From: Acetofilamentum sp.
Lineage (GTDB): Bacteria > Bacteroidota > Bacteroidia > Bacteroidales > JAFGUD01
DNA: 22,575 bases
Assembly (NCBI GenBank): GCA_020722645.1
Contig: DYKL01000015.1
Coordinates: 1 to 22,575, forward strand
Direction of reading: 5' to 3'
The notes beneath the pieces are model-generated. The model made no database searches. It worked only from the letters and a program-made list of their open reading frames with translations, and had not been told where the DNA came from. Position numbers and translations under genes: made by a program. Below, in pieces: positions 8,728-15,996 of the stretch. Positions within the stretch are counted from its first letter, which is position 1. Each line of letters opens with the position of its first letter.

Positions 8728-9060
8728 ATGCATCAGATAAAAGAGCTGTTAAAATCTATGTTATCGGCAACAATCAAGTGTCGTTCGGTTGCTGAAAGAA
8801 TAAATTCAATCGAAGATATTAACAAATCGTTGGTTTTTGAGAATTTAATATCAAATTTACTTTTAATAAAAGATATTGAAGCAAAATTAGATAATGAAAT
8901 AAAAGAAAAATTCAATTTAATTAATTGGGAAAAATTTGAAAAGTATGACAAGATTGTAATCAGTGATTTTAATAAGTTAGATGAAGAAATTATCTATAAA
9001 ATTATTAAAGAAGAGTTACCAATTTTACAAAATAAGTTGGAAAAAATTATATTTTCATAA
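8728..9060 (+). CDS. HepT/DUF86-like small helical protein lacking the R-x4-H-x-Y motif
   Basis: A 110-residue, largely helical protein. From 'EIKEKFNLINW' to 'IIKEELPILQNKLEKII' (about 57-108) it lines up without gaps against the HepT/DUF86 pattern as I remember it ('lp.eik.kyp.ipW..i..mRN.liHgY...d...vw.iik.dLP.L...i..il'). It keeps the Trp (W67), the Asp (D85) and the C-terminal 'IIKEELP' helix. The R-x4-H-x-Y motif of HepT toxins is gone: the Arg, His and Tyr positions are Asp74, Ser79 and Phe81. No MntA-type nucleotidyltransferase partner is nearby. It starts one base after aspS and is probably made with it. Either it is a catalytically dead member of the family kept for another role, or the similarity is only of fold. 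I cannot assign a function. Confidence 0.7.
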   Translation: MHQIKELLKSMLSATIKCRSVAERINSIEDINKSLVFENLISNLLLIKDIEAKLDNEIKEKFNLINWEKFEKYDKIVISDFNKLDEEIIYKIIKEELPILQNKLEKIIFS

Positions 9061-9067
9061 AATTTAG

Positions 9068-9075
9068 TATTTTTG
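9068..9075 (+). promoter_or_regulatory. Bacteroidota-type -7 box upstream of the cvpA-like gene
   Basis: TATTTTTG (TAnnTTTG consensus) lies seven bases after the stop of the HepT-like gene and 42 bases before the next start. It suggests that cvpA-trpS-GlsB can be transcribed apart from aspS. No clear -33 box is seen. Confidence 0.5.
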
Positions 9076-9117
9076 TAACACAAAAATAAAATAAAAATCA
9101 ACAGGTTAGGAAAATTT

Positions 9118-9756
9118 ATGGATTTAACATTTAACATAAATTTGAATTTTTCGCTGTTCGGAGTAGTTATATTTGGTCTTTTGGTATGGGGCGGCTACAG
9201 AGGATTTAAAATCGGAAGCATTGTAATGGGTTTGTCATTATTTGCTTTAGTCGTAGCATTTGTCATTTGCAGTATAATTACAAAAACGGTTTACACATAT
9301 TTTTTAAACCAAAGTTCATTGGTTCCTCACGTTTTCGGTTCTATTGCTCTTGGCTTATCTTTTATTGCCGCTATTTGGTTTTCATATATTATTTCAAAAG
9401 CTGTAAGAAGAAGAACACCCGGAAGTGAACACGATTTAACTGATAAAATAATAGGTGCAGCACTTGGTGTTTCAAAATTTTTTCTAATCATAGCTGTTTA
9501 TTCAGTTGTTATTATAAATCTTGATAAAGCAGGCAATTTTTTACCACAACGTGAAAAAGAAAGCCATTTTATGAATGCTTCTGCATGGGTCATAACAAAG
9601 ACAGTTAAACTTATCAAAATGGACAAACACGAAATCGGTCCGAATAATTATGTCCCCAACAATGGTGGCATTGATTTTAATAAAAATAACAACAATAGTA
9701 ACTCAAACAACAATAATTCAAACGTAATTCAAGATATCAAAGACGAAAATTTTTAA
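9118..9756 (+). CDS. CvpA family membrane protein with Asn-rich tail
   Basis: A 212-residue inner-membrane protein. Four hydrophobic helices at about 12-28, 32-55, 70-95 and 112-133, the 'GGYRGFKIGSI' turn after helix 1 and the short basic stretch 'AVRRRTPGSEHD' before the last helix are typical of CvpA/colicin V production proteins. The family was named for a role in colicin V export in E. coli; in most bacteria its role is unsettled and linked to envelope stress. The final 35 residues are low-complexity and Asn-rich (about 178-205), encoded by an AAY-type run near 9677-9720, and probably form a disordered cytoplasmic tail. A weak purine-rich stretch (AGGAAA) precedes the ATG. Only three bases separate it from trpS. 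Confidence 0.85.
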   Translation: MDLTFNINLNFSLFGVVIFGLLVWGGYRGFKIGSIVMGLSLFALVVAFVICSIITKTVYTYFLNQSSLVPHVFGSIALGLSFIAAIWFSYIISKAVRRRTPGSEHDLTDKIIGAALGVSKFFLIIAVYSVVIINLDKAGNFLPQREKESHFMNASAWVITKTVKLIKMDKHEIGPNNYVPNNGGIDFNKNNNNSNSNNNNSNVIQDIKDENF

Positions 9757-9759
9757 ATT

Positions 9760-10749
9760 ATGCAAACAGTTTTAAGCGGGATAAGACCCACCGGAAATTT
9801 ACATTTGGGAAATTATTTTGGTGCGGTAAAAAATTTTATTAAAATGCAGGAAGATAATAATTGTTTTTTCTTTATTGCAGATTATCACTCACTTACAACA
9901 CATCCAAAACCTGACTCTTTACAAGAAAATGTTAAAAAAGTTCTCAGCGAGTATTTAGCCTGTGGACTTGACCCTGAAAAATCTACTATTTATATTCAAA
10001 GCGATTTACCGCAAGTAGCTGAATTATATTTGCTTTTGAATATGAATGCTTATGTCGGAGAATTGGAGAGAACTACAACTTTCAAAGAAAAAGTGAGAAA
10101 ACAACCCGAGAATATAAATGCTGGATTATTGACTTATGCTGTTTTGATGGCTGCTGATATCCTAATTCATAATGCTCATAAAGTTCCTGTAGGAAAAGAT
10201 CAGGAACAGCATCTTGAAATGACTAAAAAATTTGCTCGCAGGTTCAATCAGATATACGAAGTTGAATATTTTAACATCCCCGAAGCTTATAACTTTGGTT
10301 CTGAATTAGTTAAAGTACCCGGATTGGACGGAACCGGTAAAATGGGCAAATCAGAAGGAAATGCAATAAACCTTATTGATGAACCCGAACTTATCAGAAA
10401 GAAAGTTATGAAAGCTGTTACAGATGCAGGTCCTACATCACAAAATCAGCCCAAGCCCGAACCTATTGCAAATTTATTTTCTTTGATGAAATTGGTATCA
10501 TCAAAAGAGACTATTGAATTTTTTGATGAAAAATATAATTCTTGCCAAATTAGATATGGTGATATGAAAAAGCAACTTGCCGAAGATATAATTATATTCA
10601 CAACGCCAATCAGAGAACGAATATTAAATATATATAATGATAACGATTATTTGAAAAAAGTAGCTCAAACAGGTAAAGAAAAGGCATTTGCAAGCGGTGG
10701 TAAAACAATTAAAGAAGTCAGAGAAATAATTGGTTTCAAAACTTTCTAA
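9760..10749 (+). CDS. trpS: Tryptophan--tRNA ligase
   Basis: A 329-residue class I aminoacyl-tRNA synthetase that activates Trp and loads it on tRNA-Trp. The N-terminal signature 'SGIRPTGNLHLGNYFGA' (6-22) contains the HIGH-type element HLGN (15-18). The KMSKS loop is KMGKS (194-198) within 'GLDGTGKMGKSEGNAI'. 'PVGKDQEQHLE' (143-153), the Trp/AMP pocket strand, is also present. The length matches the usual bacterial form of about 330 residues, with no fusion. It lies three bases after the cvpA-like gene and eleven bases before a small membrane protein, all in one direction, so the three are probably one transcript. Confidence 0.97.
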   Translation: MQTVLSGIRPTGNLHLGNYFGAVKNFIKMQEDNNCFFFIADYHSLTTHPKPDSLQENVKKVLSEYLACGLDPEKSTIYIQSDLPQVAELYLLLNMNAYVGELERTTTFKEKVRKQPENINAGLLTYAVLMAADILIHNAHKVPVGKDQEQHLEMTKKFARRFNQIYEVEYFNIPEAYNFGSELVKVPGLDGTGKMGKSEGNAINLIDEPELIRKKVMKAVTDAGPTSQNQPKPEPIANLFSLMKLVSSKETIEFFDEKYNSCQIRYGDMKKQLAEDIIIFTTPIRERILNIYNDNDYLKKVAQTGKEKAFASGGKTIKEVREIIGFKTF

Positions 10750-10760
10750 ATATATTAATT

Positions 10761-11018
10761 ATGACAATTTTAGGTATCGGAATTTTTGTAATTTTTATTT
10801 ATTTGTTAATAGGTGCATTAATAGGCTGGATTGCCGGTTTATTAATGAAAGGCAAAGGATTTGGCTTTTTTGGTAATATTGTAATTGCCATACTTGGCTC
10901 ACTATTAGGTGGTTTTGTAACAAAACTTCTCGGAATTCATTTGGGTAGCTTTATAACTGCTGTATTGGGGGCAATTTTACTTTTGTTTTTAATAAATTTA
11001 GTCAGCAAAAAAAAGTAG
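10761..11018 (+). CDS. GlsB/YeaQ/YmgE family small membrane protein
   Basis: An 85-residue, very hydrophobic, Gly-rich protein of the family labelled 'transglycosylase-associated' or GlsB/YeaQ/YmgE. Three helices are evident (about 5-28, 33-55 and 60-82). The conserved 'GALIGWIAGLLMKGKGFGFFGNIVIAILGSLLGG' core with its polar GKGFG turn is present (18-51), and the protein ends in Lys residues on the cytoplasmic side. Family members are stress-associated inner-membrane proteins with no proven activity. It is the last gene of the cvpA-trpS group. Its TAG stop abuts the stop of the opposing lipoprotein gene with no spacer. Confidence 0.88.
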   Translation: MTILGIGIFVIFIYLLIGALIGWIAGLLMKGKGFGFFGNIVIAILGSLLGGFVTKLLGIHLGSFITAVLGAILLLFLINLVSKKK

Positions 11019-13733
11019 CTATTCTTTCAGATTCCAGATTATTTTTTGTTCAGAGCCTTTTGAAAGTGTAATCTTTTTGTCATAAATATAAACCTTTTCA
11101 GGTTTTATGTGCTTAAAGTAATTACCTCCGTCCCATTGGTTGTTTGAATTTTCATCGTAATATAATTTGAGATGATATGTGCCGGGAATTACAAGTGCAT
11201 CTTTTAAAATTTTGTCTGAATTTAATGTTTTAGTTTTGTATATTTCGTTGTTTTCGTCTTCGATAATTAAAACCGCCAGCCCTTTTTTTAACTCATAATA
11301 GCCAGTAGTGTCTTTTGTTTCGACACTGTCAAGCATTACCCAAATATTCTGCAGTTCGATTACAAGAATAGCATATTCTTCCGGAGCAAAAACCCTGAAG
11401 TTTAATTTGCAAGTGTCGTTTTGTTTATTGTAAATATCTGAAAAAGCAGCCGAATCAATATCAACAAAATATTCAAATCCTGCGGGATAATTACCCTTGA
11501 TATTGTATTTACGGAGATGAATACTGTCTCTTTCAATTTCTAAGTTCAATGGTTGATATAAAGTAAGTTTTTTTTCTCTTCCAATTTCTTCAATGTCAAC
11601 GTTTTCGATTTTTTCCACTTTGAGGTTCAATGTATCTGCAAGCCTTAATGTATCATTATGTTGGTTAATATCGAAATATTTGACTGAAAAAATAATATTG
11701 TTTAATCTTTTTACCCTTTCGTTATGAATATCTATAAAAATTGTATCTTTCAGAGTATTTGTTTTTATCGTGTACCATTTATTTAATGGGTTAAAGGAAA
11801 GTAATTTTAGTTCAGGAAGTTCAAGTAAAGGTTTTTTGAACCCGATAATAATTTTACTTCTAAATATGCGTCTGTTGTATGTAATTTTTTGCTTGTCAAA
11901 AACGTAGATTGCATTTACGGTATCATTGTAATTTATTTCTTTGCCGTTTAGCAATGTCATATCCTTCATCGAAAAAACAAATTTTAAAGTATCGTCGAAT
12001 ATTGCTTTTTTGTTTTTCAAATATATTTTCACAACATCTTTTTCAGGATAGACTGAAAAATCTTCGGGGCTATAATTCAATAATTCAATTTCGTGGTTTT
12101 TTGAAACAGTTTTCTGGAAATAAAATACAATGGTATCCTGAGATAATCTTGTGATTTTTTTTATCTTTTGAAAGGAAATGGGAACAATTAGTTCGGAATT
12201 GAGGTTCTGAATTTGGTTGAAAAAATATAGGTTATCATATTCAACCGTAAGAAAAATCGTATCTTGTTCGAGTATTTTTTTGTTTAAAATTTTACAATAA
12301 ACTGTATCTTTTGTTTTATTAAAATTATATAAGTATGCAGAATCATTGTCAACAATGCCTTTGAAATTTAATGAAAAATTATTTGTTTGTCTCGAAAAAA
12401 CAAATACGATACTATCAAAAGTAGGTCTGAAAAATGAAATTTTCTGATTTTTTTCATCTGTTACCAATGTATCAATAACTTTAAACAGTTTGACTTTTGA
12501 AGTGTCTATTTTTACTATTGGATTTGAAAAAATAATGCTAAAATGCTCAAAAATGCTGATATTTTCTTTAGGCTGATTTATTAAAAGCATTGATGAATCA
12601 GTAGAATAATCATAATCAGCGATATTTATCGTATCAGTTTTAAGCGTATAATTATTTGAGTAATACGAAATTAAAAATTTAAGACTGTCCACGTCAAAAA
12701 AATCCTGATTTTTAAACCAGATTGTGATTGAATCATTTGATGGAAATTTTTCAATAACGTGTTCAGAATATGGTTCGTCAGTATTTTTTAATGAAGAAAC
12801 TGATACATAATCATTAATTAGTTGTTTTGTGAAAAATATTTTTACTGAGCCTTTGTTAACTCTTGTTTTTCTTTTTATTGCCTGATTTTCTCCCATTTCC
12901 GAATACATCAAAAGAGTTATATCATTTGGCAAAAATTCTGTGTATTTGCTCATAGTAATGGAATCTGCTTTGAGAGTATCTGAAAAAACAGAGTCTTGAA
13001 TCAATTTTTTTACTACAGTTCCCGAATCTATTGTATCGAATCGTGTTTTAGAAACAGAATACGGGAAAATCAATGTATCTATGAACGCTATTTGGTTTTC
13101 GTCTTGGTTGTATATGAAATTGTTGTTTAAATCATACAATGCAAAAATTTTATAATTCTTCTGTTTTATGTTTTTAATTTCAAAATAGCCTGAAGAATCA
13201 GTTTTTGATACATATAAAGGTGTTTGTTGTAAAGGAATGGAATCAAAATATTTATCGTAAAACATTACAAAGGCATCTGCTATTGGTTTATAAGTATATG
13301 CATCAATTACTACTCCTGATATTTTCATTGAATCAATTTGGTCGTAAGTAGAAAATACAAATTCGTAGTTGTTTAATGCGTTTTTTTCGTTCAAATCGAC
13401 AATTGAGTTGGCAAAGCTTAATGTGTATGTTACAGAATCTTTTAATTTTTCTTTAATTGAAATAATGATTTTTTTTCCTGCGATTTTAAATTTTGGCTTA
13501 GCTGAAAATGGGGGAGACGAGAAAAAATTTTTGTCAAAGTTTTCTAAGATAATATACTCATTGAATTTTATAATAATTTTATTATCAACATATCCGGTGT
13601 CTTTATTTTTCGGAATGCTTTTTTTTACAACAGGAGAAATTGTGTCTTGAGGACCTCCTGTCAGTGGCTGGTTTTGTTGAGCACAAGAAAAAAGGAAAAT
13701 AAACAATAAAAAAAATATATATTTTTTGTTCAT
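11019..13733 (-). CDS. Large Ig-like (SbsA-type) domain lipoprotein
   Basis: A 904-residue predicted lipoprotein. The signal peptide ends in the lipobox LFSC, giving lipidated Cys17, and 'GGPQDTISP' follows, a motif I know from Bacteroidota Ig-like lipoproteins. Residues about 30-125 form an SbsA-type Ig-like domain ('PVVKKSIPKNKDTGYVDNKIIIKFNEYI'). Next comes a carboxypeptidase-regulatory-like repeat ('ISGVVIDAYTYKPIADAFVMF', ending 'YKIFALYDLNNN'). A long beta-rich body without catalytic motifs leads to a second such module near the C-terminus ('ALVIPGTYHLKLYYDENSNNQWDGG'). I chose the ATG at 13733; one codon upstream is only TTG. It starts seven bases after the lpxA stop codon, so it is probably translated from the lipid A transcript, which hints at an envelope role. 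Function unknown. Confidence 0.87.
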   Translation of the reverse strand: MNKKYIFFLLFIFLFSCAQQNQPLTGGPQDTISPVVKKSIPKNKDTGYVDNKIIIKFNEYIILENFDKNFFSSPPFSAKPKFKIAGKKIIISIKEKLKDSVTYTLSFANSIVDLNEKNALNNYEFVFSTYDQIDSMKISGVVIDAYTYKPIADAFVMFYDKYFDSIPLQQTPLYVSKTDSSGYFEIKNIKQKNYKIFALYDLNNNFIYNQDENQIAFIDTLIFPYSVSKTRFDTIDSGTVVKKLIQDSVFSDTLKADSITMSKYTEFLPNDITLLMYSEMGENQAIKRKTRVNKGSVKIFFTKQLINDYVSVSSLKNTDEPYSEHVIEKFPSNDSITIWFKNQDFFDVDSLKFLISYYSNNYTLKTDTINIADYDYSTDSSMLLINQPKENISIFEHFSIIFSNPIVKIDTSKVKLFKVIDTLVTDEKNQKISFFRPTFDSIVFVFSRQTNNFSLNFKGIVDNDSAYLYNFNKTKDTVYCKILNKKILEQDTIFLTVEYDNLYFFNQIQNLNSELIVPISFQKIKKITRLSQDTIVFYFQKTVSKNHEIELLNYSPEDFSVYPEKDVVKIYLKNKKAIFDDTLKFVFSMKDMTLLNGKEINYNDTVNAIYVFDKQKITYNRRIFRSKIIIGFKKPLLELPELKLLSFNPLNKWYTIKTNTLKDTIFIDIHNERVKRLNNIIFSVKYFDINQHNDTLRLADTLNLKVEKIENVDIEEIGREKKLTLYQPLNLEIERDSIHLRKYNIKGNYPAGFEYFVDIDSAAFSDIYNKQNDTCKLNFRVFAPEEYAILVIELQNIWVMLDSVETKDTTGYYELKKGLAVLIIEDENNEIYKTKTLNSDKILKDALVIPGTYHLKLYYDENSNNQWDGGNYFKHIKPEKVYIYDKKITLSKGSEQKIIWNLKE

Positions 13734-13739
13734 CAAAGT

Positions 13740-14525
13740 TTAATGATTTTTTGTGTATCCTTTTATGAGACCACGATTTGAACTTTCGATAAAGGATAAA
13801 ATTTCTTTTTTAATTTCGCAGTCTTCAAAATTTGCTTTTACTGTTTCAATTGCATTAGACAAATTAAGTTCACTTTGAAAAATAACACGATAAATGTCTT
13901 GAATTTTGTTTATTTGTTCAATCGTAAAATTTCTTCGTTTTAATCCTAATGAGTTAACGCCGGCATAAGCTAATGGTTCGTGTGCGGCTGTAACAAAAGG
14001 CGGAACGTCTGATCTTACCAGTGAACCTCCTGAAATCATAACGTGTTTGCCTATTTTTACGAATTGATGAACAACTGTATTCCCACTTAGAATTGCCCAG
14101 TCATCAACTTCAACTTCACCGGCAAGACCTACTGAGTTCACCAAAATAACATTGTTTCCAACAATACAATCATGAGCCACATGAACATAAGCCATTAGCA
14201 AACAATCACTTCCTACAACAGTTTTTCCTTTTGCAATTGTTCCTCTGTTTATCGTTACACATTCTCTGATTGTCGTATTGTCGCCAATAACAGCATAAGA
14301 AACTTCTCCGGCGAATTTTAAATCTTGCGGAATCCCTGAAATAACAGCTCCGGGAAAAATCCTGCAATTTTTACCTATTCTTGCACCGTCCATTATTGTT
14401 ACGTTCGGACCAATCCAAGAACCTTCTCCTATTTCAACATCATCATAAATTACCGAAAAAGGTTCAATGGTAACATTATTTGCAATAATTGCTTTTGGGC
14501 TGATAATAGCAGATTTATGTATCAT
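13740..14525 (-). CDS. lpxA: Acyl-ACP--UDP-N-acetylglucosamine O-acyltransferase (LpxA)
   Basis: A 261-residue cytoplasmic enzyme that transfers a 3-hydroxyacyl chain from ACP to the 3-OH of UDP-GlcNAc, the first step of lipid A synthesis. Most of the protein is a left-handed beta-helix of hexapeptide repeats ('IGEGSWIGPNVTIMDGARIGKNC', then on to about residue 175). The catalytic His is His118 in 'HVAHDC'. The C-terminal helical domain starts at 'GLKRRNFT' (about 194). The length matches E. coli LpxA closely. One base separates it from lpxC-fabZ upstream, and the Ig-like lipoprotein follows closely downstream. Together with lpxC-fabZ and lpxD it gives the early lipid A set. Confidence 0.97.
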   Translation of the reverse strand: MIHKSAIISPKAIIANNVTIEPFSVIYDDVEIGEGSWIGPNVTIMDGARIGKNCRIFPGAVISGIPQDLKFAGEVSYAVIGDNTTIRECVTINRGTIAKGKTVVGSDCLLMAYVHVAHDCIVGNNVILVNSVGLAGEVEVDDWAILSGNTVVHQFVKIGKHVMISGGSLVRSDVPPFVTAAHEPLAYAGVNSLGLKRRNFTIEQINKIQDIYRVIFQSELNLSNAIETVKANFEDCEIKKEILSFIESSNRGLIKGYTKNH

Positions 14526-14526
14526 T

Positions 14527-15921
14527 TTATTTATTTTTGATAATTGATGCTGTTAATTCTCCTTCGCAGGCTAATTCTTGTCCTACATAAGCCTCTGTAT
14601 GCATAGTTACAACACCCCTTTTTATCGGGCTTATATATTCGCATTTAAAAACCAAAGTGTCTCCGGGAACTACTTTTCTTTTAAATTTTACCTTGTCAAT
14701 TTTGAGAAAATAAGTAGAATATTCTTCCGGATTATCAACTCCTGATAAAACCAAAATACCTCCGGCTTGTGCTAATGCTTCAACGATTAAAACGCCAGGC
14801 ATTATTGGCTCCTCTGGAAAATGACCGACGAAAAAAGGTTCGTTCATTGTAACGTTTTTTACAGCAATTATGCTGTTTTTGGTTACATGAAGTGCCTTAT
14901 CTACCAATAAAAACGGTGGACGGTGCGGAAGAAGCCTTTGAATATCTTTTATATCATATTCGGGTTTTGCGTATAAATCAACTTCCGGAATATTTCCTTT
15001 GATTTTTTTCTTTTTTATTTCCTGACGAATTATTTTTGCAAATTCAACATTTGAAGCATGTCCGGGTCTTGTAGCTAATATTTTACCTTTTATTGGCATT
15101 CCTACTAATGCCAAATCTCCTACTAAATCCAAAAGCTTATGTCTTGCCGGTTCGTTTCTGAAAATCAGGTCTTTTTCGTTTAATATGCCTTGATTTATTG
15201 TTTTTACTTTGGGTTTGTTGAATTTTTCAGCCAATCTGTCAAGTTCTTCTTGCGAAACTCCTTTTTCGATAATAACAAGTGCGTTTTCTAAGCTTCCTCC
15301 TTTAATAAGATTATTGTTTAATAAAAATTCGAGTTCTCTCAGAAAAACGAATGTTTTGGCTGGAGCTATTTCGTCTTTATATTCATTTAGTTCGTTCAGA
15401 GTAGCGTATTGATGACCAAGTACTGCCGAATGATAATCAATCATAACGTGCAAGCTGTATTCATCATCTGGAAAAGTCATCAGTTCGATACCTTTTTCTT
15501 CGTCAGAATATGTAAGTGATTTTTTTATTACAAAAAATTCTTTTTCAGCATGCTGTTCTATTATTCCGGCTTCTGAAAAAGCATCAACAAATGGTTTTGC
15601 ATTTCCTGTCAGTATTGGTGTTTCAATTGAGTCAATTTCAATTATTAAATTATCGATACCCATTCCGTAAGCTGCTGATAAAATATGTTCTACAGTTATT
15701 ATTCTTGCACCGTTTTTTTCAATACTTGTGCTTCTTGATGTATCAACTACATTTTCGACAAGTGCTTCAACTTCCGTAGAGCCTTCAATATCAACTCTTT
15801 TGAATTTTATTCCGTAATTTTCCGGAGCCGGTTTAAATGTAACGGTTGCAAATTGACCTGTATGTAATCCTTCTCCTTTTAATGTTACTTGTTTTGCTAT
15901 TGTTTTTTGTTTTTCACTCAT
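14527..15921 (-). CDS. lpxC-fabZ: Fused UDP-3-O-acyl-GlcNAc deacetylase / 3-hydroxyacyl-ACP dehydratase (LpxC-FabZ)
   Basis: A 464-residue bifunctional enzyme. Residues about 1-310 are LpxC, the zinc deacetylase that commits the pathway to lipid A. The zinc ligands are His79 ('TVEHILSA'), His261 and Asp265 ('RHKLLDLVGDL'), and the general acid is probably His288. Residues about 318-464 are FabZ, which dehydrates 3-hydroxyacyl-ACP for fatty-acid elongation. The hot-dog motif 'FFVGHFPEEPIMPGVLIVEA' carries His367 and Glu381, and 'LLPHRPPFLLVD' marks the start. The two enzymes compete for the same 3-hydroxyacyl-ACP pool. The fusion is a hallmark of Bacteroidota and relatives. A -7 box lies 43 bases upstream, and lpxA follows after one base. 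Confidence 0.97.
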   Translation of the reverse strand: MSEKQKTIAKQVTLKGEGLHTGQFATVTFKPAPENYGIKFKRVDIEGSTEVEALVENVVDTSRSTSIEKNGARIITVEHILSAAYGMGIDNLIIEIDSIETPILTGNAKPFVDAFSEAGIIEQHAEKEFFVIKKSLTYSDEEKGIELMTFPDDEYSLHVMIDYHSAVLGHQYATLNELNEYKDEIAPAKTFVFLRELEFLLNNNLIKGGSLENALVIIEKGVSQEELDRLAEKFNKPKVKTINQGILNEKDLIFRNEPARHKLLDLVGDLALVGMPIKGKILATRPGHASNVEFAKIIRQEIKKKKIKGNIPEVDLYAKPEYDIKDIQRLLPHRPPFLLVDKALHVTKNSIIAVKNVTMNEPFFVGHFPEEPIMPGVLIVEALAQAGGILVLSGVDNPEEYSTYFLKIDKVKFKRKVVPGDTLVFKCEYISPIKRGVVTMHTEAYVGQELACEGELTASIIKNK

Positions 15922-15942
15922 ACAATTTGTTTATAAAAGTCG

Positions 15943-15965
15943 TGCGAAAATACAATAATTTCGCA
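15943..15965. promoter_or_regulatory. Inverted repeat in the lpxC-fabZ leader
   Basis: TGCGAAA (15943-15949) and TTTCGCA (15959-15965) are perfect inverted repeats nine bases apart. On the minus strand they lie at and just downstream of the lpxC-fabZ -7 box, where an operator or a 5' leader hairpin could act. A second TATTTTCG string (minus strand, 15945-15952) lies inside the repeat. No regulator can be named, and chance is possible in such a short site. Confidence 0.35.
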
Positions 15966-15971
15966 AAAATA
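15964..15971 (-). promoter_or_regulatory. Bacteroidota-type -7 box for lpxC-fabZ
   Basis: On the minus strand this reads TATTTTTG, followed by CGAAA. It is 43 bases before the lpxC-fabZ start, almost the same arrangement as at aspS. It directly follows the T-run of the lpxD terminator-like stem. Confidence 0.55.
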
Positions 15972-15996
15972 AAAAAAAACACTTTATAAAGTGTTT
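15972..15996 (-). terminator. Terminator-like hairpin and T-run after lpxD
   Basis: A perfect 20-base palindrome (15977-15996) of half-site AAACACTTTA overlaps the lpxD stop codon. On the minus strand it is followed at once by a run of nine T residues. That is the form of a Rho-independent terminator, but the stem is AT-rich with few G-C pairs, so termination may be partial. Confidence 0.5.

Noticed and set aside
8728..9060. Active HepT-MntA toxin-antitoxin module
   Set aside because: The R-x4-H-x-Y motif is missing and no nucleotidyltransferase gene is adjacent.
13731..13736. TTG at 13736 as the start of the Ig-like lipoprotein
   Set aside because: The ATG directly after it (13733) gives a normal lipoprotein signal peptide, and the TTG adds only one residue.
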